A stretch of 64,000 nucleotides of DNA from Rotaria sordida (GCA_905250125.1 CAJNOL010000346.1:91594-155593), one strand, 5' to 3'. Counted from the first letter of the stretch, positions 27,701-38,529 are shown. The notes: generated from the letters alone by a model not told the origin. Numbers and translations: made by a program.

Positions 27701-28310
27701 TCAAAATGATAGAACAAACAATTCTCTATAAAGACCTAAGAGGATTTTTCTCATGGTCATAATCTGAATTAATCTGGTCGATAATTCATAATCCAGTAAA
27801 GTTTTGTGATAAAGTAATTGATTAGTTGAAAACATTCTCTTGTAAAATTAAAAATCAGATAAACTTTATTTAATTTTATCGATTTTTCTTGAGAGCATCG
27901 ATCCAACCTACTCGTAAATTCTCCATCTTTGTTCATAACTATCTGTTAACTGATTTGAATTTCAATTTACCGATCATTTGAATCAATAATTTTTTTTTTA
28001 TTTCTAGAAAACAACGTAATTCAATAAATGCTAGTACATCATCCACAAATACAACAATCACTGGTGATTCTGGCAATGCATCACAAGAAGAACATGACGA
28101 AGATCAAGAACATTATTTCGAAAAAATTGAACGATTAAAACGAACAGAAAATGAAGTAAATAGAACATGTTGAATTGGTTTTTGTTTTTAAAAGATTTAA
28201 TACGTTTGTTATTTTTCTAGAAAGCTCATGCACCATTAATTCGTCCAGCTAAAAAATTAGATATGTCACAAAAATGGGAACAAATGATGGCAAATAAAAC
28301 TGATGAATAA
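15503..28310 (+). CDS. Large low-complexity protein with AKAP2/MISP-like charged repeats
   Basis: Thirteen exons: 15503-15800, 15860-16442, 18186-18653, 20260-20531, 20777-20954, 21140-21279, 22057-22299, 22377-22778, 24013-24842, 26096-26981, 27039-27192, 28008-28155, 28221-28310. All phases agree, giving 1563 residues with no internal stop, which supports a single gene across 12.8 kb. The protein is Ser/Asn/Thr/Lys-rich and probably disordered. It has Asn runs from AAT tracts in exons 4, 6 and 9 and a Ser run in exon 8. The recognisable part is the C-terminus. It has three spaced charged helices of the type IAREIRE-x-KEEELKRQR (about residues 1174-1198), REIEIIRAKEAELR (about 1349) and LEKRQCQEREQELRKQR (about 1480). 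A short tail ends in SQKWEQMM. These resemble the C-terminal region of AKAP2/PALM2-AKAP2 and MISP, which are actin-associated or PKA-anchoring proteins. A TANIKALFEQKI motif lies in exon 9. The N-terminal exons are unrecognised. The family call is moderate; exon 3's acceptor is the weakest junction. Confidence 0.75.
16607..16975. repeat. Imperfect inverted repeat in intron 2 of the AKAP2-like gene
   Basis: The left block near 16616 (TTGGGAGAATTTTATTTCC, then TTTTCGAAGA) is complementary to the right block near 16932-16975 (TCTTCGAAAA, then GGAAATAAAATTCTCT). A smaller hairpin (ACTTTACAGAAG with CTTCTGTAAAATTG, about 16713-16780) sits inside. Confidence 0.6.
17364..17850. repeat. Imperfect inverted repeat in intron 2 of the AKAP2-like gene (second)
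   Basis: The outer left arm (about 17366-17396: TTTTATACTAAATGAAAGTC) is complementary to the right arm (about 17818-17848: GACTTTCATTTAGTATAAAA). Inner blocks also pair, for example TGTGGAGTTCTCC near 17554 with GAGAATTCTACAAA near 17730. Confidence 0.7.
18820..20259. repeat. Simple-sequence-rich part of intron 3
   Basis: This intron carries short CT and TA runs (about 18808-18830), a (GT)n tract at about 19547-19569, and many poly-A/poly-T runs. No inverted repeat or coding exon was recognised, unlike several of the other long introns. Confidence 0.5.
20417..20455 (+). repeat. In-frame AAT microsatellite coding 13 Asn
   Basis: Thirteen uninterrupted AAT codons in exon 4 of the AKAP2-like gene. 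Similar in-frame tracts occur at about 21142-21167 (exon 6) and 24711-24752 (exon 9, 14 codons). The lack of synonymous AAC inside the long tracts suggests recent slippage, so length polymorphism is likely. Confidence 0.9.
24711..24752 (+). repeat. In-frame AAT microsatellite coding 14 Asn
   Basis: A second long, pure AAT run in exon 9 of the same gene. The frame continues intact into an AGA codon. Confidence 0.9.
25604..25950. repeat. Dispersed repeat copy in intron 9 of the AKAP2-like gene
   Basis: This segment is clearly similar, in the same orientation, to 44440-44675 in SMC6 intron 4. Shared blocks include ACTTTATTCAAAACTT versus ACTTTGTTCAAAACTT, AGTCTAATTGA versus AGTCTAGTTTA, and GATCAAAATTC in both. 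Both copies end in a Glu-codon-like GAAATCGA stretch before a CTGAAGA-TTCTCTC block. The element type is unknown. Confidence 0.7.
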
Positions 28311-30953
28311 TTATTAAAGAAACAAATCTTTCTCATAGTCATTCTATTGCTTTGCTATCTGCTTTTAATTAATTTTGATTTCTTTTGTTTTGTTTTTTTT
28401 TTCTTTACTGTAGATACTCATTATTAAATTGTAATCCTACATACATATACAACAAAAAAAAACCTCACAGAAAATTTTTAAGTTCTGAATTTCTATGTGC
28501 TCATTGTGTGTCAATCATTCATCTTTATTATTCCATATTTTTCTTCTGGCGTTATTCGTCTACCGTTGTTCTTTTCTAAATGTGTTTTGTTCGATTAAGA
28601 GAAAAACCAAAATTATTCTTTTCAATTTTCTTGTTGTTCCATAATATTAATAATAATAAAAATAATAATAAAGACAAAGATTTGAATAGAATTTTTATTA
28701 AGTGTTAAAAATACATAATGTAATTGTAAATTGTAGAGAAAAATTAAACAGATTTGGTGATTAAATTTATTAATTTAATCTAATAATTGAAATAAAAATG
28801 AAAATTATGAACATTTATTTTATTAATAAGATAACAATTGTGATCTAAATAATAATTTAAATAGTGATGAATAAAAAAAAGTGTTAATATAAATCTGTTT
28901 ATTGAATGATAAAGAAAGACAAATAGAACGTGACAAATCATATGAATGATAATAAACGTTTATTTTATTGTGTAAACTCGTAAAGAAAAGATCATTTTAA
29001 ATGTAAATTTCATTATTTCAAATATATTCTGTTTTATATTCATAAAAAGAAATTTATGATATTTCATTCATTCTGAAAAGATTTCAAATCTTTAATTTAT
29101 TACTGCAGAAATAATATATGAACGATGTAAAAGACACGATTTTATCGTAGCTGTATTTTTGGATAGGAACAACGAAAAGATCTGAAACTCTCATTCTCAC
29201 TAAGGTCTGTTTCTATTCAAAGTTTCAATTTAAAAATTCGAAAATCACTTTTTCCGATGTTCTTGAGACTCTACAACAATAAGATAAAGGTTCCAACTCG
29301 TTTCAAGATACTTCATAGCTCATTAGAGCCTACATGATATATATAATCCCAAATTCAAAACTATAAAATTCCTTTCGCTGTTCTATACTATTTGAATAAG
29401 CGAACAACCCGAGATGCATATCGACCTCTATATATAATTTTATGACGACATCACAACCATTTACTATTATTATTGAAATTGGATTCATTATCTTTCTATA
29501 AGAAAAGACACGAAAAAGATAAATATCCTGTGTATGGTAAATATCAAATACAACAATTGTTATTAATTTTTTTCGTATGATATATTCAATCACAATCATT
29601 TTTCTGTTAATTGAATAATTCATTGTTTGTCTGCAAAAACTTGATGATACTATGACGTATTTCATTCGAAGGTAGTAAGACAATAAATTTTGACTTAACA
29701 TTAATTGATTCAAATGCTTTTACATTAATTCTTGAAACTGAATGATATTGCTACATGATTTTTTTTTGTTTGATTTGTTATTTAACGTCTGTATAAATTA
29801 ATTTCATCGAATGATTTAACTAGTATAGTTCATATCAAGCACAAGTTCAAATTGAAATAATTTTCAAAATTGATGTTTCTATCAGAGTTGCCTGCTTATC
29901 AGGTCAACCCAAATTTTGAAATTTTAGCGTGGTCGGATCCGTTCATATAATATTCAGTCCGGTCAACGTTAATTGTCTGACTCATACGTTTTGGAAATCA
30001 AATGTTGATGCGTCGTCTTATTAGAATATTTCGAGAAAGTCATTCGATTCTAGTAACAGTATTGTAGAGCGTACATTGACTGATAGAAGAACCTGTTTAG
30101 ATTCAAAACAATTTAATAGGAAATTTTGTGTTCGTGATATTGCAAAAATTGATTGTCAAATAGAAGTATCCTTATGTATTATTAAAAATATAACTTATTC
30201 CTGTACCTCTCCGTTATATGTCGTCTTTTCCATTATGATGACAGTTTTTCGATTATGCGAAACAGAATTGATATGATCAAAAACGTTCTATTATTAATTA
30301 AAGTTCTTCTTGTAGGAAAAATTTTTATGTTGGTTATCTCTTTGTTTTAATTTCATTATTTCAAATTGACCTGGTTTGATCTACAGGCAATTTTGTGACT
30401 TTTAGCCTCGCGTGTAGACATTTCGAGCCAGGTCAGAAAAATATAAACTGATGTTAGTGGATGAGGGAAATCAGACACTCATTCTTGCCCAATAAATATA
30501 ATTTTTGTCAATGTAAATCATGCTCATGTTGCATATTTCAATATAGCTGCTTCAGAGATTGGAGAAGTACATTACGAATTTGCCATTAAGAATCAGAAGA
30601 TTAAATGGTTTCAGATAATTCTGTGGTTTTGATAATGCTGCATCAAGAATATCAAACAACTTAATAAATTGTTTTTTTTTATGATTTATTTTTTATATTT
30701 GAATTGTGTACAACTTTGATTGATATATTCATTTAATGAAAGCTCGAAATAAAATATAATTTTTTATTTTAATTTTATTTTAAGTTAACAATAATAGAAT
30801 TAGTCGTTGCAACAAAATGCATATGATTTCATATGATATACACTTATATATATATATATATATATATATTCTTAAAACAGAAGAAAAGCTTTCTTTTTTA
30901 TATAATAAATTTATGATGTTCTTTCATTTATATAAGTATTATTAGTCGATTAA
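28311..30953. other. Intergenic region, no supported gene
   Basis: This follows the stop of the AKAP2-like gene and ends at the stop of the next minus-strand gene. It is A+T-rich, with polyadenylation-like AATAAA words around 28655-28680 and 28790. A weak inverted pair may span about 29885-30400 (TTGCCTG near 29889 with CAGGCAA near 30386). A TA microsatellite lies at about 30846-30870. Open frames here (29330-29713, 30076-30276) have no recognisable domain. Confidence 0.5.
30846..30870. repeat. (TA)n microsatellite
   Basis: A run of about 12 alternating TA units just beyond the 3' end of the minus-strand gene ending at 30954. Confidence 0.9.
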
Positions 30954-31690
30954 TTAATAATATTTGACGATAAGTGGTTTTACATTTTTATTATAATCAT
31001 TATCGTACCATCGACTGCCATATGGCATGACTTGTGATGATGTTCGACGCATTACAGTCATATTATCTAGTTCATAAATATGTTTTGAATTTTTTTCAGA
31101 TGGTTTTACAACATAATTTAATTGAACCATTGGAGCTTTTTCAAAACTACTGGCAGCAACTGTATGAGGCCATGAAACATTCCTGGAAATAGTTGGTGGT
31201 GGTACATAAACTTCTTGTATTTGTGAAGATATTTTTGGTTGTATTAGGGAAGGAGTTATAGACTTCTCATTTGAAATGTTTTGAAAGACAACAGAAGATG
31301 ATGATTGTTCTTTAATTGGTGTTGTTTGTTTAGGACGATCGTCATACAGACGAGGATTCTTATTAGAAGATAAAATAGGTATTTCAGATAAGTTCTAAAA
31401 TGTATGATGTGTCATTATAGTCATTTTAGATAAATAAATAGTAATGTACAACTTACATTTTGTGGTGGTGATGATGGTGGTGTTGGTGAATCATTGTCGC
31501 TTTTATCGTTTATTACGGATTCTTTTTCCGTAGACGTTTTTTTCATGAATTCAATAGAAGGTTGATAACCTCTATAAACAGAACCTCGAACAGGTATTCT
31601 TTCACGTACTTGTTTGACTGTAGTCTTTGATTTTTTTTCTACTTTAGTCTTTGGATTTTCTTCCACTGTAGTACTGCTTCTGTTACCCAT
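30954..31690 (-). CDS. Putative N-myristoylated protein, unknown function (copy A)
   Basis: Two exons on the minus strand: 31457-31690 and 30954-31394, with a 62-nt phase-0 intron and 224 residues. The protein begins MGNRSST. Gly2 with Ser at position 6 fits the eukaryotic N-myristoylation rule, so membrane attachment is likely but inferred. A Lys-rich segment follows at about 15-35 and could add electrostatic membrane binding. The rest is Ser/Pro/Gln-rich, with a Pro-Thr-Pro-Pro-Ser stretch just before the intron and a VYVPPPT motif. The C-terminus is Tyr-rich (SRWYDNDYN...VKYY). I recognise no domain. The gene at 33369-33993 has the same build: MG start, Lys/Arg-rich region, and an intron after Asn with exon 2 beginning AsnLeu. 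This indicates a tandem pair. Confidence 0.75.
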
Positions 31691-33368
31691 TTTTTTAATT
31701 AAATGTATGTCAAGACAATGTGCGAATGAAAAAAAAAGTTAACATTCGTACAATTTAAAAATACATTATCAATATGGGATTAGAATGCGTCACTTTACGA
31801 ACAATATTATTTTCTTTCCACTTTTTTTTTTCTTACATACAAAACACAAAGACTACATGTTTCATCAAATGTACATCCACTGTCGATATTCTATTTTATT
31901 AGTAATATAATATATGTACTTGAAACATGACTATAGATAAAAAAAAAAAACAGATGAAATTATGAGGTTATGTGATAATAAATATTTCGGAAATCTAGCA
32001 ATTCATATATTTACATTGTAATACATTGAATTGAAAAACGAGAAACCTATACTATTGTCATCGTCAAAATAGCAGTGGTTGTGACTGTTTTTTGAGTAAT
32101 TTCTGATAGAAACAACATAGAGACCTGGGGTTTTCATTATTCAAGACAGAAGACTCCGGGCCATCTACTTATGCAGAAATCTGATTGGTTAGCAATTGAC
32201 CAATCAGATGAGTTCTCTGCGAAGATTTTTTGGACAAGACATTTCTAAAGCCATTTTCTATCAGATTTTGACTTGGAATCTAACCCATAGAAATGAAATA
32301 TTCTTCTCTTTCGATCTGCACAATTCAGAATTACAAGAGTTTTCTCTAGACCTTCTGAAAGCTCCAAGATAAGAGTAATTCATCATGTTGAGTCAAATGG
32401 TTCAGCATAGTAAACGACCCCTCTCTAGCTGCTTTTCAGGATGATCACAGGTCAATTGGCTGACATCGGAAGTCTCTGAAAAACCCTTGTAACTCTTGAA
32501 CAGTATGTACTGGAAAGTTGAAGCTCACATAGATCGAAAGAGAAGAACTTTTCCTAACAATCGGTCATATTTTAAGTCAAAATCCAGTGAGAAAGGACTT
32601 CAGAATATGTTTTTCAAAAAACCTTCGCAGAGAACTCAATTGATTGGTCGATCATTGATCAATCAAATTTCGGCATATATAAATGGCCCAGAGTCTTCTC
32701 TCTTGAATAGTGAAAACCTCAAGTCTCTATGTTATTCCTATCAAAAGTTATTCAAAAAACAATCAGGTGCATTGCTTTTTTTAAAAACGACAATAGTGTA
32801 TAAATTTCTCATCCATTTCTTCAATAAAAAATTCATGAAACACGTCAATCAATTGATAGGGAAGAAAAAAGGAGAGTATCGGTGAGAAAATGTAAAAGGT
32901 TAAATCATGTAAACATCAATCGACATATGTATGACATAATGATGAATATGTATATTTTACATTTTCGAATGATTCACTTGTTCTTTCCGTTGTAATTTTA
33001 TTGTGTATATATTCTGATCTACATTTAATTAATAAACTATTATTTAATTTCAAAGAGATCAATACTTCAATTAATCTATATTTCATAGTCAAATTTATTT
33101 AAATTCAATATTTATGAAAAAATAAAGAATATATCTTCGATTATATTAGCTTCATATTCTTCTTTCTTTTTGTTGAAGATTATTCTTCCAAAAAAAAATT
33201 ATTCTCTTATAATGAAGTTCAAAATATTTTACAAATAAATTATACAAGTATCTTGTAATAATTTTCATCTTTTAGAGTCGTGCTAATATTCCTTTACAGT
33301 ACTATATCGATGACTTTTCATTTATATTAGGTGTCTGTTGATATACCAACAATAACTAAAGATGAAGA
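31691..33368. other. Intergenic region between the two MG-start genes, holding a foldback repeat
   Basis: No gene is supported. The central part (32088-32762) is a long inverted repeat; the open frame 32496-32885 falls in its right arm. The flanks are A+T-rich. Confidence 0.55.
32088..32762. repeat. Long inverted repeat (foldback element), intergenic
   Basis: Arms of about 260-275 bp (about 32088-32345 and 32488-32762) pair with a loop of about 140 nt. Paired blocks include CTGATTGGTTAGCAATTGAC with TTGATTGGTCGATCATTGAT, GAGTTCTCTGCGAAG with CTTCGCAGAGAACTC, and TTCTCTTTCGATCTG with AGATCGAAAGAGAAG. The right arm end (32694-32760) is nearly the same as 49624-49690 in an SMC6 intron and similar to 52462-52516. 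Confidence 0.85.
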
Positions 33369-33993
33369 TTAATGTTTTTTATCTACATTAGCAGGCGAAA
33401 GTTGTTTGACTGCAGCAGAAGATGTAGATTTATAAGTTGAAATGGTACGTGGAGATTTTTTAATTGGAACAGGTGAACGTTTATCAAGTGAATTAGAACT
33501 CCAACTTTCTTCAAGTAAAGCAGGAGTAGAACGTGAGTTTTCTCTAAGTAAAACAGGAGTAGAACGTCCATCATTTGTAATCGAAAGTGGTTTTTGACTT
33601 CGTTCATCGACTCGATATAATACAGATGGAGTTGTTTGTGTTGCACGTTCAGAACATTGTGGACGATGACGATGACGATGACGATGATGTCGATGTCGTG
33701 AATGATGATTATGAGATGATAAAGAGTTATCAGGTAAATTCTATCATTCAACAAAAGAAAATTATGTATTATTCTAATGACTACAAAATGATCATTAATT
33801 AAATACTTACATTTTTACCTTGTGTTTGAATATTATTTGTATCGTATGGTATAGAAGAATTATTAGTATATTGTGGATAACCAGTCTGCTGGGGTATATA
33901 AGTACCTGGATAGACAGTTGGTTTCTTTAATATTGGTTTAGTTCTATTCCTTCGATTATAATCTTCTGACTCTTTGCTATTGTTACTACCCAT
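33369..33993 (-). CDS. Putative N-myristoylated protein, unknown function (copy B)
   Basis: Two exons on the minus strand: 33811-33993 and 33369-33740, with a 70-nt phase-0 intron and 184 residues. It starts MGSNNSK: Gly2 and Ser6 again fit the N-myristoylation pattern, followed by an Arg/Lys-rich stretch (about 13-25). Exon 1 is Tyr/Pro/Gln/Asn-rich. Exon 2 begins AsnLeu as in copy A, then has an unusual His/Arg run (about residues 70-85, alternating HR). It also has two near-identical short repeats of the form RSTPVLL-E / RSTPALL-E. No known domain. Sequence similarity to copy A is low outside the N-terminus and the intron position, so common origin is inferred from architecture, order and orientation. 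Confidence 0.7.
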
Positions 33994-34169
33994 TATACTT
34001 TATCAATTGTCGACAAATGTACAGAAAGAAATTTTTATAACAATGAAAATGATTTTCGAGAACACATTCACAAACGAAAAAAAAATGGAATTAAAGAACA
34101 TTTTATTTTCAAACAAAATACACAGACTCTACATGCTTTATGTACAAAAATTCAAAAACATATACATAT

Positions 34170-37100
34170 TTATTTTCTTCGATTTCTTGTATTCATCATT
34201 GATTTTGCACGTTTCTTTGTTTGATTTTTATTTAGATTTGAACGTTTTTTTAAATTCGTTTGATCATCTCTATCATTATCATGACTACGAGTTCGTATCA
34301 TAGATTTGGTACGAAGTCGAGTTGATGAATATTTCGATTTATTATTATTATTATTATTATCATCATCATCAGTTATTCTTGTTGTTGATAGAGTAATATT
34401 ATTCAATCGATGAGAACCTAGAAAATATTTGTATTAAAATAGAAAAGAAAATTTTTCTTTTTTGAAATTTTACGTGTTGAAAAATGAGTAGAATAATGTT
34501 TTGATCGATCAATGCTAGGTAATGGTGATGGTTCACGAATAGGAATTTCTGAATAAATTAAAATTTATATTTTATTTTTTCTTTGAGATAATTAAACTTT
34601 ACAAGAGAAACGAACCTTTTGGTTTTCTTACTCTTGTTTTTCTTGTATTAGTTTTTGCTGGAGGTGGAATAGGTTTTTTCTTGTGTAAAACAACGGTATT
34701 ATTATTATGATTATTTTCATCATCAGATATTGATTGTTTACGTTTTCGAGTTTGTCGTTGATTTTGTTTTTTGGTTGCCTGTCGTGTTAAATGTATTGGT
34801 TCTGATTCAATTTTTGTTCGTTTAGTACGTGTTGGTCGTTTTGAATAAATAATTGATTTCCTAGAGAAAAAATTTAGTTTTTTTCCTTTGTTTGTTTTTA
34901 ATTTGAAAAATAATTTTTACTGTTGATCAGAATTTTCTATATGATGAGATTCATCTAAAGATTGTTTTTGTATTAATATTGATGGATTCGAAAGAATAAT
35001 CATTGGTATTTCATCAGATATTTTCGGTCGTAAATTTTCTCTATCTTCATTTTTATTATTGTCTTCAATTTTAATATTATCAAGTAAAAATGTTTGACCA
35101 AATCGACGAGATACAACTTTTGGTTTTTCGATATCTATATGAGGAAACAAATTAGAATATTATTTTTGTTTTGTACAACTGGTATTATATAGGTTTTGCG
35201 ACTCCTCCAGTTACTATGATGGGCGGAAAGCCGACAATCATTGGATAAATTTCCATACCGATCGAGGACAAGAGGTATCAGACTCCTTTCCTAGATTTCC
35301 TTTGTAGTGGGAAAATACGCTGAACAGTATTAACAATAAGTCTTAGATTGTTCTAGAATATTCCAAAATCTTTTTCAAAATATGAATAGTATGTTGAATC
35401 CTGTTGTAGATATCATGAATATGTATAGCAGGCTTATTTGCCAGTTAAATCAATAGTCCGCCACTATGACATAGTCGCTATGTTGTTCAGCACATACCCA
35501 TAAGACATTGTGCGCAAACCTTAGTACCACTAGCCACGGAATGACTCTGGATAAATTACTAACAGCTATTTTCCTCGGATAGAGTTTGACGGTTCCAAAA
35601 AAAAACTGAAACCAGAATCATTAAATCATCAAATAGATACAAAGATTGTTAAATCTATGTAGAGAAACTTTCATTCTTGAGATTAAATATGTCAGCATAT
35701 ATGTACAGGAGATTTTTGTTTAAGTACTAAAATATGTGGCGCTTTTCATCTGAACAATTCAGTAGGTGAAACTTTCTCAAAATAGATTTAAGGTTTTCGA
35801 ATCTATCTAATGATTTTACGGTTCCAGCTACCCGTATTTTTTGAAACCACCGAACTCTAGTCTTGCATTGCTCGTTCGATAGGATGCTGATTACATTGTG
35901 GCATACACCTGCTCCCGTGGTTAGTTGGTATGTATAAGAAGCTTAAGCAGTTGAACGCATGAATTCTGTGTCAGGGTGATCATCTGTTCAGAGCTACGGC
36001 TAGTCATAGTTGTACGGAACAAGTGTCGAACTATCGAATATGTCGCTAGGTAGTTCAAAGTCTGGGGAATTTTCCTAAATCAGTAGTTCGAATAATAATA
36101 TTAAATTGAAAATGGAATACGAAAATGGAAAAAAGTTTCTATTTGAAATTAATAAGACAGATCTTTTTCACTTCAGGTATCCTGTATTAGTATAACAAGG
36201 CTAAAGAACACAGGTGAGTTCCACAGGAACTTCACTGACAAGCTTTTTCTCTTTGTGATTTTAATTACTTGTTTGATTTTGATCAATATTTGAAAGAACA
36301 TTTTGAATTGGTTCTGATTCTTCATGATCTTGAAGGAGTGTTGGTGAAAAATATAATCGAGCTGGTGGTTTTGGTTGTGAATAACTTGGTGTTATTTCAA
36401 CATTTGTTGTAGGTATAGACTCAATTGGTATAACTTCATCATGATATGATTCATGTGATAAAATTTCATTATGATTTAATTCATTTGATTCGCTAGTTTT
36501 TGATTCTTCAACTTTAACAACAAATGTTGTATCAATAACTGGAAGTGTTCGACGAGCTGAAGTTAACGGTAAAATAACACTAAATCGTTCGTCTTTGGTT
36601 GGAATTAATTTTTCAATTGATGTATAAATATTAGGTGCGATTGTTGAACGACGATTTGATTGTAATCGCGAGTCTATAAAGAATATAGAACGAACGAAAA
36701 AAAAAAAAGAAATAATAGATTTTTATTTATATACTTCGAATCATTTGTGTTATTAATGGTGTAACCGTTTTATTATTCTATAAAATTATAAATGATAAAT
36801 AATTTCTATTCATTCAAAATGACCTACTAATAATTTTGTTGTATGTTCTTCTTCTTCGTCTACTTCATTAATAGTATGAATATTGGTTAATGGAATTTCT
36901 TGATCAATATTATTATGTCGATGAATATCATCCGAAGTAATTAGATTTCTATAGGAAATATAATTTTTAAAGAAAATTTTTCAATAAGTTTTAAAACATA
37001 CTGATCTATAGCAGTATGAATTTCTTTCCAATGTTCATTTTCTTCACAAAGAATTTGTTGTATAGCATTATAATGTTCTTGTATAGCAATACGAACATTT

Positions 37101-37539
37101 TCCATACGCTATGATTTAAAGACATATATTAGAAAAATTTTATTATACAAAAAAAAAAACCCTAAAATATTACTTTATCGAAATAATCAGTCAATGATTC
37201 AGATGCTACATCAATTAAATTATCAACTGCACGTATTTTTTTTTCATGATTGATTAAACATTCTTGACTTTCAGTAATATTTTTTTCAATATCAAGTTTT
37301 TGAAAAAAAACTTCTTTAAGTTGTTTATTAAATTGTGCTAAATAAATAAATAGAGTTGTTTTTTATTTTATTTTAATTATTAAACAAAGTAATGAATGTT
37401 TCTTTTCTACGTTACCATTAACACTAATTTCGACTAATTTTCGAGCTTGTCGACATTTATTACGTGATGCTTCGAAACGTGTTCGATCCCAAGTTAACGG
37501 AATCTCGAATACAGTACGATTAATTGAAGTAAACATCAT
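34170..37539 (-). CDS. Coiled-coil protein with basic C-terminal half, unassigned
   Basis: Ten exons on the minus strand: 37416-37539, 37174-37337, 37002-37108, 36828-36948, 36735-36777, 36269-36673, 34921-35134, 34616-34860, 34474-34548, 34170-34417. All phases agree and give 581 residues. Residues 1-135 are a helical coiled-coil region: TWDRTRF...CRQARKLVEIS, then LDIEKNITESQECLINHEKK. This faintly recalls the tektin repeat, but I would not assign it. The middle is acidic and Ser/Thr-rich. Residues about 390-581 are Lys/Arg-rich with nuclear-localisation-like clusters (KRPTRTKRTK, TRKRKQS, KKRAKS), an Asp/Asn run, and a very basic tail. A nuclear, cytoskeletal or chromatin role would fit. 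Intron 6 (35135-36268) is 1.13 kb with an inverted repeat. Without splicing there, the protein would end at a TAA 7 nt into that intron, so a short isoform is possible. It lies 176 bp upstream of copy B of the MG-start genes, same strand. Confidence 0.75.
35579..35865. repeat. Imperfect inverted repeat in intron 6 of the coiled-coil gene
   Basis: The left arm (about 35579-35680) and right arm (about 35765-35865) are complementary. Paired blocks are AGAGTTTGACGGTT with the CCACCGAACTCT side, CAGAATCATTAAATC with the AATGATTTTACGG side, and AAATCTATGTAGAGAAACTTTC with GAAACTTTCTCAAAATAGATTT (partial). The loop is about 85 nt. Confidence 0.65.
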
Positions 37540-37988
37540 AAAATTGTAAAAAAACGAGATAGATAGAATGTTATAGTCCCAATTGTCAATAGACAAAAAA
37601 ACCTTTCTTTTTTCAGAACAAAGACATTGTTCGTTCGTTCGCGTCAATTATGATGTGTAATATCCAATGAATGACCATGAAGCCATAGATGTCAGATAAT
37701 ACAATGGTTAGTTTCATTTCTCTTACAAACTATCGAATAATCAATAAAAGTTGAGAGCAAAAAAACACATTTCGATTTTTTTAAGATAGATACTTTTTTT
37801 TTGAAAGGACCCCATCGAATTCTCTACCCGGATCACAAGACGAAATATCGTTATAGTTATTTTCAAAATTTTAATAGATTGCTAACACTGAATAAGTGTA
37901 TCATCGTATTATTTCCTGCAATGAAAAATAAGAGAAATCCGAAAATTGTTGAATTTTGGTTACGATACAATGTCTTGCAATCGGATCG
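37540..37988. other. Upstream region of the coiled-coil gene
   Basis: No gene seen. The flanking sequence up to the MITE should include the promoter of the minus-strand gene starting at 37539. The open frame beginning at 37801 only continues into the MITE. Confidence 0.4.
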
Positions 37989-37996
37989 GGTATTCG

Positions 37997-38521
37997 CAAG
38001 GGGGAAACAGCTAAAATCAGATTTTTTTGATTTTTTTGATTTTTTGATTTTTTTTTTGATTTTTTTGATTTTTTGATTTTTTTGATTTTTTTGATTTTTT
38101 TTTGATTTTTTTGATTTAAATCAATTGACTTTAAATCAAAAAAAATCAAAAAAGAAATCAGAAAAACCAAAAGAGAAATCAAAAAAATCAGAAAAATCAA
38201 AAAAGAAATCAGAAAAATCAGAAAAATCAGAAAAATCAAAAAAAAATCAGAAAAATCAATAAATTCAGAAAAATCAAAAAAATCAAAGAAAATCAGAAAA
38301 ATCAAAAAAAAATCAGAAAAATCAATAAATTCAGAAAAATCAAAAAAATCAAAGAAAATCAGAAAAATCAAAAAAAGTCTGATTTCAGCTGTTTTCACTT
38401 TTGATTGATGTTTTTGAACAAAAGAAATTAAAAATTTTCTGATTTTTTTGATTTTTTGATTTTTTTGATTTTTTTGATTTTTTTTTGATTTTTTTGATTT
38501 AAATCAGCTGTTTCCCCCTTG
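37997..38521. mobile_element. hAT-like non-autonomous MITE with 8-bp target duplication
   Basis: Terminal inverted repeats CAAGGGGGAAACAGCT (37997-38012) and AGCTGTTTCCCCCTTG (38506-38521) are perfect over 16 bp. They are bordered by the direct repeat GGTATTCG at 37989-37996 and 38522-38529. An 8-bp duplication and a CAAGGG-type end are standard for the hAT superfamily. The 525-bp interior codes for nothing. It consists of GATTTTTT units and of the complementary AAATCAGAAAAATCAAAA units, so much of the element can fold on itself. A degenerate internal copy of the terminal repeat lies at 38386-38403 (CAGCTGTTTTCACTTTTG), suggesting a composite or extended element. No transposase is present; it would have been moved in trans. 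Confidence 0.85.
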
Positions 38522-38529
38522 GGTATTCG

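Noticed and set aside
29330-29713. Minus-strand frame of 127 codons, Ile/Tyr-rich
   Set aside because: Composition is as expected from random A+T-rich DNA. There are no splice partners or homology that I recognise.
32496-32885. Plus-strand open frame of 129 codons
   Set aside because: It covers the right arm of the 32088-32762 foldback and has no recognisable domain.
36255-36270. TAA stop after exon 6 of the coiled-coil gene, suggesting two separate genes
   Set aside because: A GT donor lies just before the stop, and the next downstream exon joins in the correct phase with matching composition. One gene is the simpler model, and a short isoform is kept as a possibility.
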